64,000 bases of DNA from Corynebacterium sp. p3-SID1241. GTDB taxonomy: Bacteria > Actinomycetota > Actinomycetes > Mycobacteriales > Mycobacteriaceae. A program made the position numbers and the translations under genes. The stretch covers positions 62,001 to 126,000 of the forward strand of contig JALXWS010000001.1 in the NCBI GenBank assembly GCA_025144025.1, given 5' to 3'. The notes below the pieces were generated by a model. The model did no database searches and was not told the origin of the DNA. It saw only the letters and a program-made list of their open reading frames with translations. Shown piece by piece: positions 1-7,495 of this stretch (position 1 is the stretch's first letter; each line of letters opens with the position of its first letter).

Positions 1-377
1 GCTACTACGGCGAGTTCCCAGCTACCCAGTTCCGCGTTGATGTAAAGACCGCTAAGGGCCCGAAGGGCGTTGACCGCCTCATCACTCCGCGTTCCTCCAA
101 CGGCGCTCACATCCGTGACCTGGGCTTCAACGAGAAGACCTCCACCCGCTCCTTCGAGGTAACCCTGGCTAACCCGATTAACGCTGGCGAAGAGGCTCGC
201 ATTGCGAACCTGGACTTCGGCGATGGCAAGACCAAGGAAGGCCGCCTCATCAATAACATCGAGGTAACCCAGACCTCCCGCATCAAGGGTGATGACTCCA
301 AGCACAACGACCAGAACGTTGACTCCCGCGAGCACACCTTGAAGGACACCGGCAAGAAGGCTGAGGGTCTGTTCTAA
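1..377 (+). CDS. 3' end of an unidentified, probably surface or secreted protein
   Basis: This gene enters from the left edge. The readable frame starts at base 3 and ends at TAA 375-377, leaving 124 C-terminal residues. The segment is hydrophilic, without membrane helices, cysteines or an LPXTG-type anchor, and ends in GKKAEGLF. Alternating short hydrophobic and charged stretches (FRVDVKTAKG, RSFEVTLANP, EARIANLDFG) suggest beta-sandwich structure, as in exported Corynebacterium proteins. Codon choice is strongly biased to AAG, GAG, ACC, TCC and GGC, which is typical of highly expressed genes in this genus. I do not recognise a family. A strong terminator follows 50 bases downstream, so this is the last gene of its transcript. 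Confidence 0.75.
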   Translation, partial: YYGEFPATQFRVDVKTAKGPKGVDRLITPRSSNGAHIRDLGFNEKTSTRSFEVTLANPINAGEEARIANLDFGDGKTKEGRLINNIEVTQTSRIKGDDSKHNDQNVDSREHTLKDTGKKAEGLF

Positions 378-427
378 GAACCCCTACTTCTTCCCTAGGA
401 ACATAGTTTCCTAGCCAGTCTCAAAGA

Positions 428-470
428 GAAGGCCGCTGCACCACTGATGGTGCGGCGGCCTTCTTCTTGT
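428..470 (+). terminator. Rho-independent terminator
   Basis: GCCGC-T-GCACC and GGTGC-G-GCGGC arms around a CTGA loop, followed by TTCTTCTT. It ends the transcript of the gene at the left edge. Confidence 0.85.
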
Positions 471-481
471 TCGTTTCACAG

Positions 482-595
482 CTGCTTAACGACGAAAAGA
501 TGCAGGAACTCAAGGCCCGCGTCGACGTCGACGGTGAGGACTACACCACCATGGCACAAGATTTCTTGCGGGAAGAAAACCTGATCGCGGACTAG
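482..595 (+). pseudogene. Remnant of an OpuAC-type (glycine betaine/proline) substrate-binding protein, C-terminus only
   Basis: An open frame runs out of the preceding terminator and ends at TAG 593-595. It reads LLNDEKMQELKARVDVDG followed by EDYTTMAQDFLREENLIAD. The pattern (short helix, VDVDG-x-D, then A-x-x-FL-x-E-x-x-LI) is what I know from the last helices of OpuAC/ProX-like binding proteins of quaternary-amine ABC transporters. There is no start codon, no ribosome binding site and no room for the rest of the gene, because a terminator sits directly upstream. A second terminator lies just after it at 620. I infer a deletion that left only the tail and its terminator. Family assignment rests on a short match. 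Confidence 0.5.
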
Positions 596-617
596 CTACC
601 AGACCTTAGCAAGATTC

Positions 618-656
618 CCAAAGACCGTTGCACCACCCTCGGTGCGGCGGTCTTTA
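618..656 (+). terminator. Rho-independent terminator (of the lost gene)
   Basis: AAAGACCG-tt-GCACC / GGTGC-gg-CGGTCTTT stem with a CCCTC loop, followed by TTTAATATTTATTT. It belongs to the decayed binding-protein gene just upstream. Confidence 0.85.
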
Positions 657-663
657 ATATTTA

Positions 664-679
664 TTTAACTTAGATCACA
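664..679. promoter_or_regulatory. Possible GlxR (CRP-type) site upstream of the permease
   Basis: TTTAACTTAGATCACA matches 10 of the 12 defined positions of the corynebacterial GlxR consensus TGTGAnnTAnnTCACA, with a perfect right half TCACA. It lies about 80 bases before the permease start, a usual place for an activator site. Confidence 0.4.
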
Positions 680-756
680 CTTTTACTTTCGTTCACCAAA
701 ACTTTCAGATAGATTGTTTATGTTGTCTTATTCACACGTACTGAAGGATGAATTCT

Positions 757-2076
757 ATGTCTCACACGACTACGAATGCGCCTGCTTCACCGGCCAGTTC
801 ACCCACTACCGGCGGCGCAGACACCCCAAGCGGCAGCCAGGTGACTACCAATAAGGCCGTCAATAGCCAGTGGACCATCACGCTCTTCGGCACTGCCGTG
901 GGCGCAGGTATCCTCTTCTTGCCAATTTCCGCCGGCAGCTTCGGCTTCGTCCCGCTACTGGTAGCCACCCTGCTCATCTTCCCGATGACCTACCTGGCCC
1001 ACCGTGCTTTCTCCTGGATCATTAGCTATTCGCCGCTGCATGGCGAAGACGTCCTTGCAGTACTCACACACTTCTTTGGTCGGGGCAACGGCATTATCCT
1101 CGCGATTATCTACTGGTTCACCATCTTCCCGGTGGTGCTCATTTACGGCGTATCGATCACTAATACGGTCGATAGTTTCATCGTCAACCAGCTAGGTGGG
1201 CCGGAAATTTCTCGCTATGTCTTGGCACCGCTGTGCGTAGGACTGATGACGCTGGCACTTGCCTTTGGCAATGCCATCATGTTGAAGATTGCCCAGTTCG
1301 TGGTTTATCCGCTCATCGTGGCGCTGGCAGCAGTATCGCTCTACCTCATTCCGCAATGGGACCTCGGCTCCTTCATGGAGGCCGGCGATCACACCGCTGG
1401 CGGGGTTATCAAGGCCATTATCCTTATCCTTCCCGTCTTGGTGTTCTCCTTCTCCTTCGTTGCTGCGATTTCCCAATTCTCGCTGGGCATGGAAAAGGAA
1501 TACGGCGCGGACCACCACGCACAGTCCGATAAGGTTATCCGCAATTCCGCCATCTTGTTGACGGTCTTCACTATGTTCTTTGTCTGGTCCTGCGCACTAG
1601 CCATGGGCGCAGACGGCATGCAGGAGGCAAATGACAAGAACCTGCCGGTACTTTCCTACTTCGCCAACGAAACCGGAACCCCATTTATGGCCTACATGGC
1701 ACCCATCGTGGTTATTTGTGCGGTGGCTTCTTCCTATTTCGGCCATGCCCTTGGCACCATCGAAGGCAGCCAGTACCTCTTCAACCTAGCTGCACCGAAA
1801 GCCACAAAGAAGATGTCTGCCCGCACGCTCGACCTATGGACCTACCTCTTCATCTTCATCGCCACGTCACTGGTAGGAATTTTCAACCCCTCCATCCTGG
1901 ACATGATTTCTGTCGTGGGCGGCGTCTTCTTCGCCTTCATGACCTACCTGCTTCCCATCTGGGTCATTTACAGAGTGGACGCCCTAGCCCGCTTCCGCGG
2001 CAAAAAGACCAACTATTTCGTGGCGGTCATGGGCTTTATCGTGCTCTTTGCCACCATCTGGGGAATGTTCCAATAA
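757..2076 (+). CDS. SdaC/TdcC-type serine (HAAAP family) proton symporter
   Basis: A 439-residue inner-membrane amino acid permease with about 11 hydrophobic helices after a hydrophilic, Ser/Thr/Pro-rich N-terminus of about 40 residues. Features matching E. coli SdaC as I remember it include WTITLFGTAVGAGILFLP in helix 1, FPMTYLAHR, GEDV, the YGVSITNTVDSF stretch, LYLIPQWD, VFSFSF and NPSILDMI near the end. It probably imports L-serine or threonine with protons; substrate is inferred from the family. An ATG also exists at 748, but the AAGGA at 744-748 is correctly spaced (8 bases) only for the ATG at 757. It stands alone, preceded by a GlxR-like site and followed by a hairpin at 2104 and a small RNA at 2311. 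Confidence 0.88.
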   Translation: MSHTTTNAPASPASSPTTGGADTPSGSQVTTNKAVNSQWTITLFGTAVGAGILFLPISAGSFGFVPLLVATLLIFPMTYLAHRAFSWIISYSPLHGEDVLAVLTHFFGRGNGIILAIIYWFTIFPVVLIYGVSITNTVDSFIVNQLGGPEISRYVLAPLCVGLMTLALAFGNAIMLKIAQFVVYPLIVALAAVSLYLIPQWDLGSFMEAGDHTAGGVIKAIILILPVLVFSFSFVAAISQFSLGMEKEYGADHHAQSDKVIRNSAILLTVFTMFFVWSCALAMGADGMQEANDKNLPVLSYFANETGTPFMAYMAPIVVICAVASSYFGHALGTIEGSQYLFNLAAPKATKKMSARTLDLWTYLFIFIATSLVGIFNPSILDMISVVGGVFFAFMTYLLPIWVIYRVDALARFRGKKTNYFVAVMGFIVLFATIWGMFQ

Positions 2077-2103
2077 TCCCACAAAAAGGTGGTTCGACAA
2101 GGA

Positions 2104-2151
2104 CTTTTCCTGTCTGACAAGGTGGGAGACAACATGTCAGAACAGGAAAAG
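2104..2151. repeat. Near-perfect 16/17-bp inverted repeat after the permease
   Basis: Left arm CTTTTCCTGTCTGACA (2104-2119) and right arm TGTCAGAACAGGAAAAG (2135-2151) pair with a single bulged base across a 15-base loop. No T-run follows on either strand, so it is not a classic terminator. It could be an RNA-stabilising 3' hairpin of the permease mRNA or a protein binding site. Confidence 0.6.
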
Positions 2152-2310
2152 GCGCCGCACACACTTGCAACGCATTGGCGCGGATGCAAATACTGCCGAA
2201 AGTTATGACTACTAAGCCACAAATGGGCTAGCAGTAAAATTTCAGCAACTAGCAGGGACCTATCAGGCACAATCGATTGTGGTAGCAGCCCCGTGCCCCA
2301 TACTTAAATC

Positions 2311-2456
2311 ATGCGTTTGAGAGAGCGCATACGAGAGAGATAGAGAGAACCCCTCAGTTTCCAGAGGGCGGCTTAGGCCGATACATGGAAACACCTTGTA
2401 GAGAGAGACGCCTGCGGCCCTCGGTTCCTTCCGGTTCCGAGGGCCGCAGGCGTTTT
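2311..2456 (+). ncRNA. GAGAGA small RNA, copy 1
   Basis: A compact RNA gene with its own signals: a CATACT -10 hexamer at 2299-2304, a predicted start at 2311, and a 17-bp GC-rich terminator stem (2408-2424 with 2437-2453) followed by TTTT. The 5' hairpin ATGCG/CGCAT presents the loop TTTGAGAGAG. Then come a purine linker with GAGAGATAGAGAGAAC (2335-2350), a CCCTC/GAGGG stem (2351-2355, 2364-2368), a CGGC-TTAG-GCCG hairpin (2369-2380), and GTTTCCA/TGGAAAC (2357-2363, 2386-2392), which would make a pseudoknot or an alternative fold. No gene follows on this strand, since the next gene is antiparallel, so it is probably a trans-acting RNA rather than a leader. Copy 2 supports the stems by paired changes. 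Confidence 0.6.
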
Positions 2457-2475
2457 ATCCTTTTATAGCGAAACG

Positions 2476-3795
2476 CTACTGGTGCAGCTTATTCTTTTTC
2501 GACGCGAATAGCACCGCGGTTCCAGTCGCCAGCGCCGCAGCCACCAAATAGAAAGCAGGGGCAAGCTGCAGACCAGTGACATCAATAAGCCAGGTGGCGA
2601 TCATCGGAGCAGTACCGCCAAAGACAGCATTGGCCGTATTAAATGTCAGCGCGAAACCGGATAGACGCACGTGCGTGGGGAACTGCTCGGAAAGGAAGGA
2701 GGGCAGGACGCCGTCGTTGAGCGCCAGCACGCCGCCCAAGCAGACCTGAATGATAATGACGAGGAGGATTCCGGCGCCGTCGAGAAGCATAAAGGCCGGA
2801 ATGATAGTCACGCCCATAAAAGCGGCCGCGCACAGCATGGTCGTGCGGCGGCCCAGGCGGTCCGAAAGCATGCCGGTAAGCAAGGCAAAGCCCACATAGA
2901 ATGCGGAGGCAACAGAAGATGCTATAAACGCCGGGGTTGCGGCCATACCCAACTCTTCTGAGAGGTAGGTGGGCAGGTAGGTCAAAATGACGTAGAAGCC
3001 AATGGCGTTGAGCACCGCACCAGCAAAGGAAATGGCCAAGGCCTTGGGATACTTGAGCACCTCACGCAGCGGAGATTCTTCCGGTTCATCCTGATCCTCA
3101 AAGTGGGAGGACTCCTCCGTATGACGGCGAATCCACAGACCGTACATACCCAAAGGCAGCGCAATCAAGAAAGGCACGCGCCAGCCCCAGGAATCCAAGG
3201 CAGCATCGTCGAGCACGCCCGTCAGCAGCGCCGCAATGAGTGAGCCCAGCAACAAGCCGGAAGCCGTAGCGGACGGCACCACCGCGGAATATATGCCGCG
3301 CTTGCCGGCCGGAGCGATCTCAGCCAAGTGCGTGGCCGCGCCTGCATACTCACCGGCTGCCGAAAAGCCCTGCACCATGCGGCACAGCAACAGCAAAATG
3401 GACGCGGCGAAGCCTATGGTGGCATAGCCAGGAAGGAAACCGATGCACGCGGTAGCCAGGGACATCATCACAATGGAGACCGTTAGGGTCTGGATGCGTC
3501 CGTGTTTATCACCGAAGTGACCCCATACGATGCCACCCAAAGGTCGCACCAAGAATGACAGCGCAAAGAGCGCAAACGTCATAATCAGGGCACGGCGGCC
3601 TTCCATCTCCGGGAAAAAGACTCGGGAGATAATCGCGGACATATAGATATAGGCTGCGTAATCGAACCACTCAATGAAGGTGCCTATAAACGCTGCCTTT
3701 ATGGCCGAGCGATGCTGGCGTTTTGTTTCTTCTGTATCTTCCACCTGTGCCGGCACGGCATCATTGGCTGGGGGTTGGGAAGTGAGAGGAGACAT
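2476..3795 (-). CDS. MFS transporter, metabolite:H+ symporter (MHS/ProP-ShiA) family
   Basis: A 439-residue 12-helix membrane protein. The N-terminal signature GTFIEWFDYAAYIYMSA, the loop motif FGDKHGRIQTL between helices 2 and 3, RMVQGFSAAGEYAGA in helix 4-5 and GMLSDRLGRRT in the second half define the MHS branch of the major facilitator family, which takes up osmolytes, dicarboxylates, shikimate or related acids with protons. The substrate cannot be told from sequence. The frame is open further upstream, but the start at 3795 is chosen because GAGGTGAGGAG lies just before it. A GlxR-like site is found at 3884-3899. It is bracketed by two copies of the GAGAGA RNA on the opposite strand. Confidence 0.85.
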   Translation of the reverse strand: MSPLTSQPPANDAVPAQVEDTEETKRQHRSAIKAAFIGTFIEWFDYAAYIYMSAIISRVFFPEMEGRRALIMTFALFALSFLVRPLGGIVWGHFGDKHGRIQTLTVSIVMMSLATACIGFLPGYATIGFAASILLLLCRMVQGFSAAGEYAGAATHLAEIAPAGKRGIYSAVVPSATASGLLLGSLIAALLTGVLDDAALDSWGWRVPFLIALPLGMYGLWIRRHTEESSHFEDQDEPEESPLREVLKYPKALAISFAGAVLNAIGFYVILTYLPTYLSEELGMAATPAFIASSVASAFYVGFALLTGMLSDRLGRRTTMLCAAAFMGVTIIPAFMLLDGAGILLVIIIQVCLGGVLALNDGVLPSFLSEQFPTHVRLSGFALTFNTANAVFGGTAPMIATWLIDVTGLQLAPAFYLVAAALATGTAVLFASKKNKLHQ

Positions 3796-3883
3796 GCTCC
3801 TCACCTCAATTCTGTAGCTATACAAGCAGTTGAAAACGGCGCAGGCCCGCTGCGCGCATGCCCTCAACCCTACAGAATCAACT

Positions 3884-3899
3884 TATGGTGTACGTCACT
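3884..3899. promoter_or_regulatory. Weak GlxR-like site before the MHS transporter
   Basis: TATGGTGTACGTCACT matches 9 of 12 defined positions of TGTGAnnTAnnTCACA, about 90 bases upstream of the transporter start at 3795. This is a tentative operator. Confidence 0.3.
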
Positions 3900-4032
3900 T
3901 TTATGCGCTAATATTGCACTCCCCCACAATTGTTACGCTTGTCAGCGCCTTATCCATCCCCTCCCAGCCATTAACAGCCACCCAACAGCCGAGCCTCATG
4001 GACACTACAGCACAGTGCCCCATACTGAGATC

Positions 4033-4176
4033 GTGCGTTTGAGAGAGCGCATACGAGAGAGATAGAGAGAACCCCCTGCAGTTTCCACAGGGCGGCACAT
4101 GCCGATATATGGAAACAGTGAGAGAGACGCCTGTGGCCCCCAGTTCCGAAAGGAAGTGGGGGCCACAGGCGTTTTC
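4033..4176 (+). ncRNA. GAGAGA small RNA, copy 2
   Basis: Promoter TGGACA (3999-4004), 16 bases, CATACT (4021-4026), predicted start at 4033 exactly six bases after the -10, as in copy 1. The 5' hairpin GTGCG/CGCAT keeps the loop TTTGAGAGAG, followed by the identical block GAGAGATAGAGAGAAC (4057-4072). CCCTG/CAGGG (4074-4078, 4088-4092) replaces CCCTC/GAGGG of copy 1, a compensated pair. GTTTCCA/TGGAAAC (4081-4087, 4110-4116) and the CGGC/GCCG tetraloop are retained. The terminator stem (4127-4142 with 4157-4172, then TTTT) differs from copy 1 at several paired positions but still pairs fully. It sits between the divergent-side promoter of the MHS transporter and the 3' end of the ThrE-like gene, with no downstream gene on its strand. 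Confidence 0.6.
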
Positions 4177-4194
4177 CCAGTTAAGACCCTAACT

Positions 4195-5505
4195 TCATGC
4201 TGTAGAGGGCTTCTGCGGAATCTTTTTATCAAAATCAATAAGTCGGCCCAATGCCCAATCCTTATCAGTTAGCAGGCGAGAAAACACCAATCCGGCACCA
4301 ATGGAGCCAACCACCATCATTCCTGTCGCAACGTTTGCCAAAGCTTGATCCATTTGACCGTCATTCAAATAAAACACTGCTCGGAACATTGTCACCCCCG
4401 GAATCATGATTACTGCAGCCGGAACGGTCGTTGTAATACGAGGAAGGCGCGCCTTTTTAGAAGCAACCGCACCTAGCAGCCCAATCAATAGCCCTCCCAC
4501 GAATGCCGCAAAGAAAATAGTTGTACCAGCGTGAATGAGGATCAAACGGAGCTCGTTTGCCACCGTTCCGACACACGCTGCGACCAAAACCATGCGGCGG
4601 GAAGAGTTGAAAAGAAAGGCAAAGCCAGCAATTCCCAGAAAACTTGCGACCGGCGCCAACAAAAACCACCTCATATCCTGTGCAGGGGCGGGCGGGTCAG
4701 GGGTAAGTTGTGTCAGCCAGCTAACCATCGAGACCGTGAAAGTCGCTGTAAATATAACAGTGAAGGCGTACCCTAACCTGACTATTCCTGCGTCCAAATC
4801 AAAACGCGCAATGTCGATCAAAGCAGAGAAAAGAGGAAATCCGGGGATCAAGAATAAAACCGCTGCTACCACGCCCGAGGACAATTCACTCGGATCCACT
4901 GAGCCTATCGCACCAAAAAATGCCGTTAAAAGGAAGAAAACGATACTTGCCGTTGCCCCGCCAGCAATTACTCCCCCGATTTGATGGACGTGCCGGTGGA
5001 GAACCGTGTACCGCACAAACTGACCTGCAAACGCCGCTAGAGCCACCAACCCCACCGCTTCTAGCGGGAAAAAATTAAGATACGCAAACGCCGCGCACGC
5101 GATCGCGGCGGCAAAAGAAAGAACTAAACCACTCCAGCGCTTTTTGACTCCAAACTCAATAACATCCAACATTGCCGCCAGCTCTTGGGCAGTAATCCCT
5201 GCATAAAGACGATTATGGGTCAGGTCTTCTAAGGCTTCTATCCGCGAAGCATCAACCGCAGGAGAATGTTGCCGGGCAATCACTGTCCTGAAATATTCCC
5301 CGCGGTGGAACGTACAAGTAATCTGCGTCAAACCCACTGTGGCATCTAAGTGGTCAAACCCCAAAGCACGCGCACTGCGTTTCATCCCCCTTAAAACACG
5401 GTAGCCAGAAGTGCCGGCACCCATTAGGAGCATTCCCACCCGCAAGACAACATCCGCTTCCACACCCATTTGCCGGTGCAATTCTGGATCAAATTGTTGC
5501 GACAC
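4195..5505 (-). CDS. ThrE-family threonine/serine exporter
   Basis: A 436-residue membrane protein with the two-part ThrE architecture. A cytoplasmic/amphipathic N-terminal region (about residues 1-115, with GMLLMGAGTSGYRVLRGMKR resembling the LLSSGTS region of C. glutamicum ThrE) precedes about ten transmembrane helices in two groups of five (DUF1212, then the ThrE_2/DUF3815 half with PAAVIMIPGVTMFRA). Known members export threonine and serine by proton antiport. Divergence from C. glutamicum ThrE as I recall it suggests a paralogue, so no symbol is given. Base composition is more A-rich than its neighbours, perhaps from transfer. The ATG at 5505 is preceded by GGAGGAG. RNA copy 2 lies at its 3' side and copy 3 at its 5' side. 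Confidence 0.85.
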   Translation of the reverse strand: MSQQFDPELHRQMGVEADVVLRVGMLLMGAGTSGYRVLRGMKRSARALGFDHLDATVGLTQITCTFHRGEYFRTVIARQHSPAVDASRIEALEDLTHNRLYAGITAQELAAMLDVIEFGVKKRWSGLVLSFAAAIACAAFAYLNFFPLEAVGLVALAAFAGQFVRYTVLHRHVHQIGGVIAGGATASIVFFLLTAFFGAIGSVDPSELSSGVVAAVLFLIPGFPLFSALIDIARFDLDAGIVRLGYAFTVIFTATFTVSMVSWLTQLTPDPPAPAQDMRWFLLAPVASFLGIAGFAFLFNSSRRMVLVAACVGTVANELRLILIHAGTTIFFAAFVGGLLIGLLGAVASKKARLPRITTTVPAAVIMIPGVTMFRAVFYLNDGQMDQALANVATGMMVVGSIGAGLVFSRLLTDKDWALGRLIDFDKKIPQKPSTA

Positions 5506-5763
5506 ATCTCCTCCTCTGACACGGTTTTAGCGCCTATTTAAAGGCTTCTCGACCCCAACCGAAGCCCGAGAACACACTTTTAGTTTTACCTAGAATCCTA
5601 CGCAGAACCGCACCCCTATGAATAGTTCTTCATCGGCCTAGAGGTCGCCGCCCTTTACACCGTGGGCGGGTTTGCGCGTCTATATGGCGATTTCCACCCC
5701 ATTACCACGATACTCACAGGTAAAACGCAGGCCTGTAGCAGGCTAGAAAGTTATCTTAAGTTC

Positions 5764-5851
5764 ATGCGTTTGAGAGAACGCAAGAGAGATAGAGAGAACC
5801 AGTTCCAGCGCCCTGCGGCCCCAAGTGAGGCCCGGGCGTTGGAGCTGTTTT
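5764..5851 (+). ncRNA. GAGAGA small RNA, copy 3 (short form)
   Basis: TATCTT at 5752-5757 lies six bases before the predicted start at 5764. The 5' hairpin TGCG-loop-CGCA and the block GAGAGATAGAGAGAAC (5784-5799) are conserved, but the central pseudoknot module is absent. The RNA goes straight into a terminator stem, AGTTCCAGCGCCC (5801-5813) with GGGCGTTGGAGCT (5834-5846), containing two G-U pairs and followed by TTTT. The rest of the 5506-6017 gap holds the divergent promoter area of the ThrE-like gene and about 165 bases after the RNA in which I see nothing else. Confidence 0.5.
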
Positions 5852-6017
5852 AGGGGCCTGCCGGTTAAATGCACTAAGAAACGGTAGACGCAGGAAAGCC
5901 TTGCATAGAAAAAACTCACCGGATCTGGCGGCTATGAACTACTCCCCCACAGCCCGGATGCCAGCAGCAATGGCCACACACCTTTTAAAAGCAGTGCGTC
6001 CATGTACAGTTTCCCGC

Positions 6018-7235
6018 TTAGTCGTTGCCCAGATAGCTCAATGCAGCGGCAGCAAGTGCTTCGGTGCCAGTGCGCAATGTGGGTTGGAGCAGTGGGGCGA
6101 AGTGCGGGCTGTGGTTGGGAACATCTTTTCCTTCTTCGCGGCCGGAAAATACCCAGAAGCAATAGGGAACCCCAAAGGCACGCGCAATGGTGGAGAAATC
6201 CTCACTGGCTGTGAGGGGTTCTGCGGTGAGAACGCGGTCGGCGCCGAAGTAGGATGTGAAGGCCTTCTGGAGCCGCGCCGTGGTCTCGTCATCATTGCTG
6301 GTAAGCGAGTAGGCATCGTGATAGTTAAATTCAGCAGGCTGAGGGCTACCGGCAGCCTGGCACTCAGCGTTGACGATGCGCTCGATGGCGCCGGAGATTT
6401 TGTCGCGTACTTGCTCGCTATAGGCACGCACGTTGATCTTCAGGTTAGCCTCAAAGGGAATGATATTTGCCTTCGAACCGGCATTGATAGCACCCACGGT
6501 CAACACGCCAAACTCGGAAGGGCTTAGTTCGCGGGAAATTACTGTCTGAAGGCGCATCACAATGGAGCTGGCCAGCACCACTGGATCGACGCTGAGGTGT
6601 GGCATGGAGCCGTGCGAGCCTTGGCCATAAACCTTGACATCCAGACTTACCGCGGTGGACATGAAGGGTCCTGCGGCAAGAGCAACGGTGCCAGCAGGAA
6701 ATTGGCTAGCAAAAACATGTTGGCCTAGGACAACATCGGGAGTTGCTACCTTATCTACCAGACCGTCATCCACCATGGACTGGGCACCGGCGGCGATTTC
6801 CTCGCCCGGTTGGAAAATTAGTTGCAGAGTGCCGGACCACTGGTCGGTGGCCTGCGCCATGAGCGCACCCATGCCCAGTAGGCTGGCCACGTGCGAATCG
6901 TGACCGCAGGCGTGCATGACGGATATGGGGTTTCCATCCGAGTCAAGGGCGGTATCGGTGGAGGCATAATCCAGGCCAGTGTCCTCCTTGACTGGTAGGC
7001 CATCAAAATCCGCGCGCAGCATGACAGTTGGCCCGGCACCATTTTCTAAGATGCCAACCACGCCACCGCCTACATCCACTTGTTCAAACCCGAGGTCAGC
7101 AAGCTTGCCCTTGATGATGCCGAGCGTGCGCTCCTCCTGCATTGATAGCTCCGGGTGCTGATGCAGGTCCTTATAAAGTGGCTCTTGCCAAACTTTGACG
7201 GAGTCATAGTTGCTGCAGACAGTGCGGACAGACAT
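6018..7235 (-). CDS. M20-family amidohydrolase (hippurate/aminoacyl-type)
   Basis: A 405-residue cytosolic zinc amidohydrolase of the M20D type (HipO, AmhX, IAA-amino acid hydrolases), which cleaves N-acyl amino acids. Metal ligands are visible in MHACGHDSHVA (about residue 105), QPGEEIAAGA (about 140) and GQHVFA; the lid/dimerisation domain with GSHGSMPHLSVDP and NVRAYS follows, then EPLTASEDFS and SPHFAPLLQPTLRTG close the catalytic domain. Length is normal for the family. The frame continues upstream, but ATG 7235 has AAGGAGG six bases before it. It may hydrolyse peptides or acylated amino acids linked to the neighbouring amino acid transporters; the true substrate is unknown. Confidence 0.85.
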   Translation of the reverse strand: MSVRTVCSNYDSVKVWQEPLYKDLHQHPELSMQEERTLGIIKGKLADLGFEQVDVGGGVVGILENGAGPTVMLRADFDGLPVKEDTGLDYASTDTALDSDGNPISVMHACGHDSHVASLLGMGALMAQATDQWSGTLQLIFQPGEEIAAGAQSMVDDGLVDKVATPDVVLGQHVFASQFPAGTVALAAGPFMSTAVSLDVKVYGQGSHGSMPHLSVDPVVLASSIVMRLQTVISRELSPSEFGVLTVGAINAGSKANIIPFEANLKINVRAYSEQVRDKISGAIERIVNAECQAAGSPQPAEFNYHDAYSLTSNDDETTARLQKAFTSYFGADRVLTAEPLTASEDFSTIARAFGVPYCFWVFSGREEGKDVPNHSPHFAPLLQPTLRTGTEALAAAALSYLGND

Positions 7236-7495
7236 TGCTTCCTCCTTGTGGAATCGCGGTGGAATATGGCTGCCAGTGTAGAAGGGTGGGAGGAAGGTGG
7301 GCGTCGGCAAGCAAGGCATTTTTGTAATTCCAGCCATAGTTTTATGGCAAAGAGACAGGCACCACGGCCCGCTGAGCTGGAGTTCTTTTAAAAAATTGAT
7401 GACGCATCCACTTTTAACCCATTGGACATTAATAATTCACTGATTGTTTGTTTTTCATGTATCTGGGCTTCACCCGTCCACCCTAGATTGACCGA

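Noticed and set aside
5901..6527. 208-residue open frame on the plus strand
   Set aside because: It lies antisense to the well-supported M20 amidohydrolase and has no family motif.
7400..7495. PhoR/phosphate-starvation box before ugpA
   Set aside because: Expected for ugp in corynebacteria, but I could not find two convincing 8-bp direct repeats.
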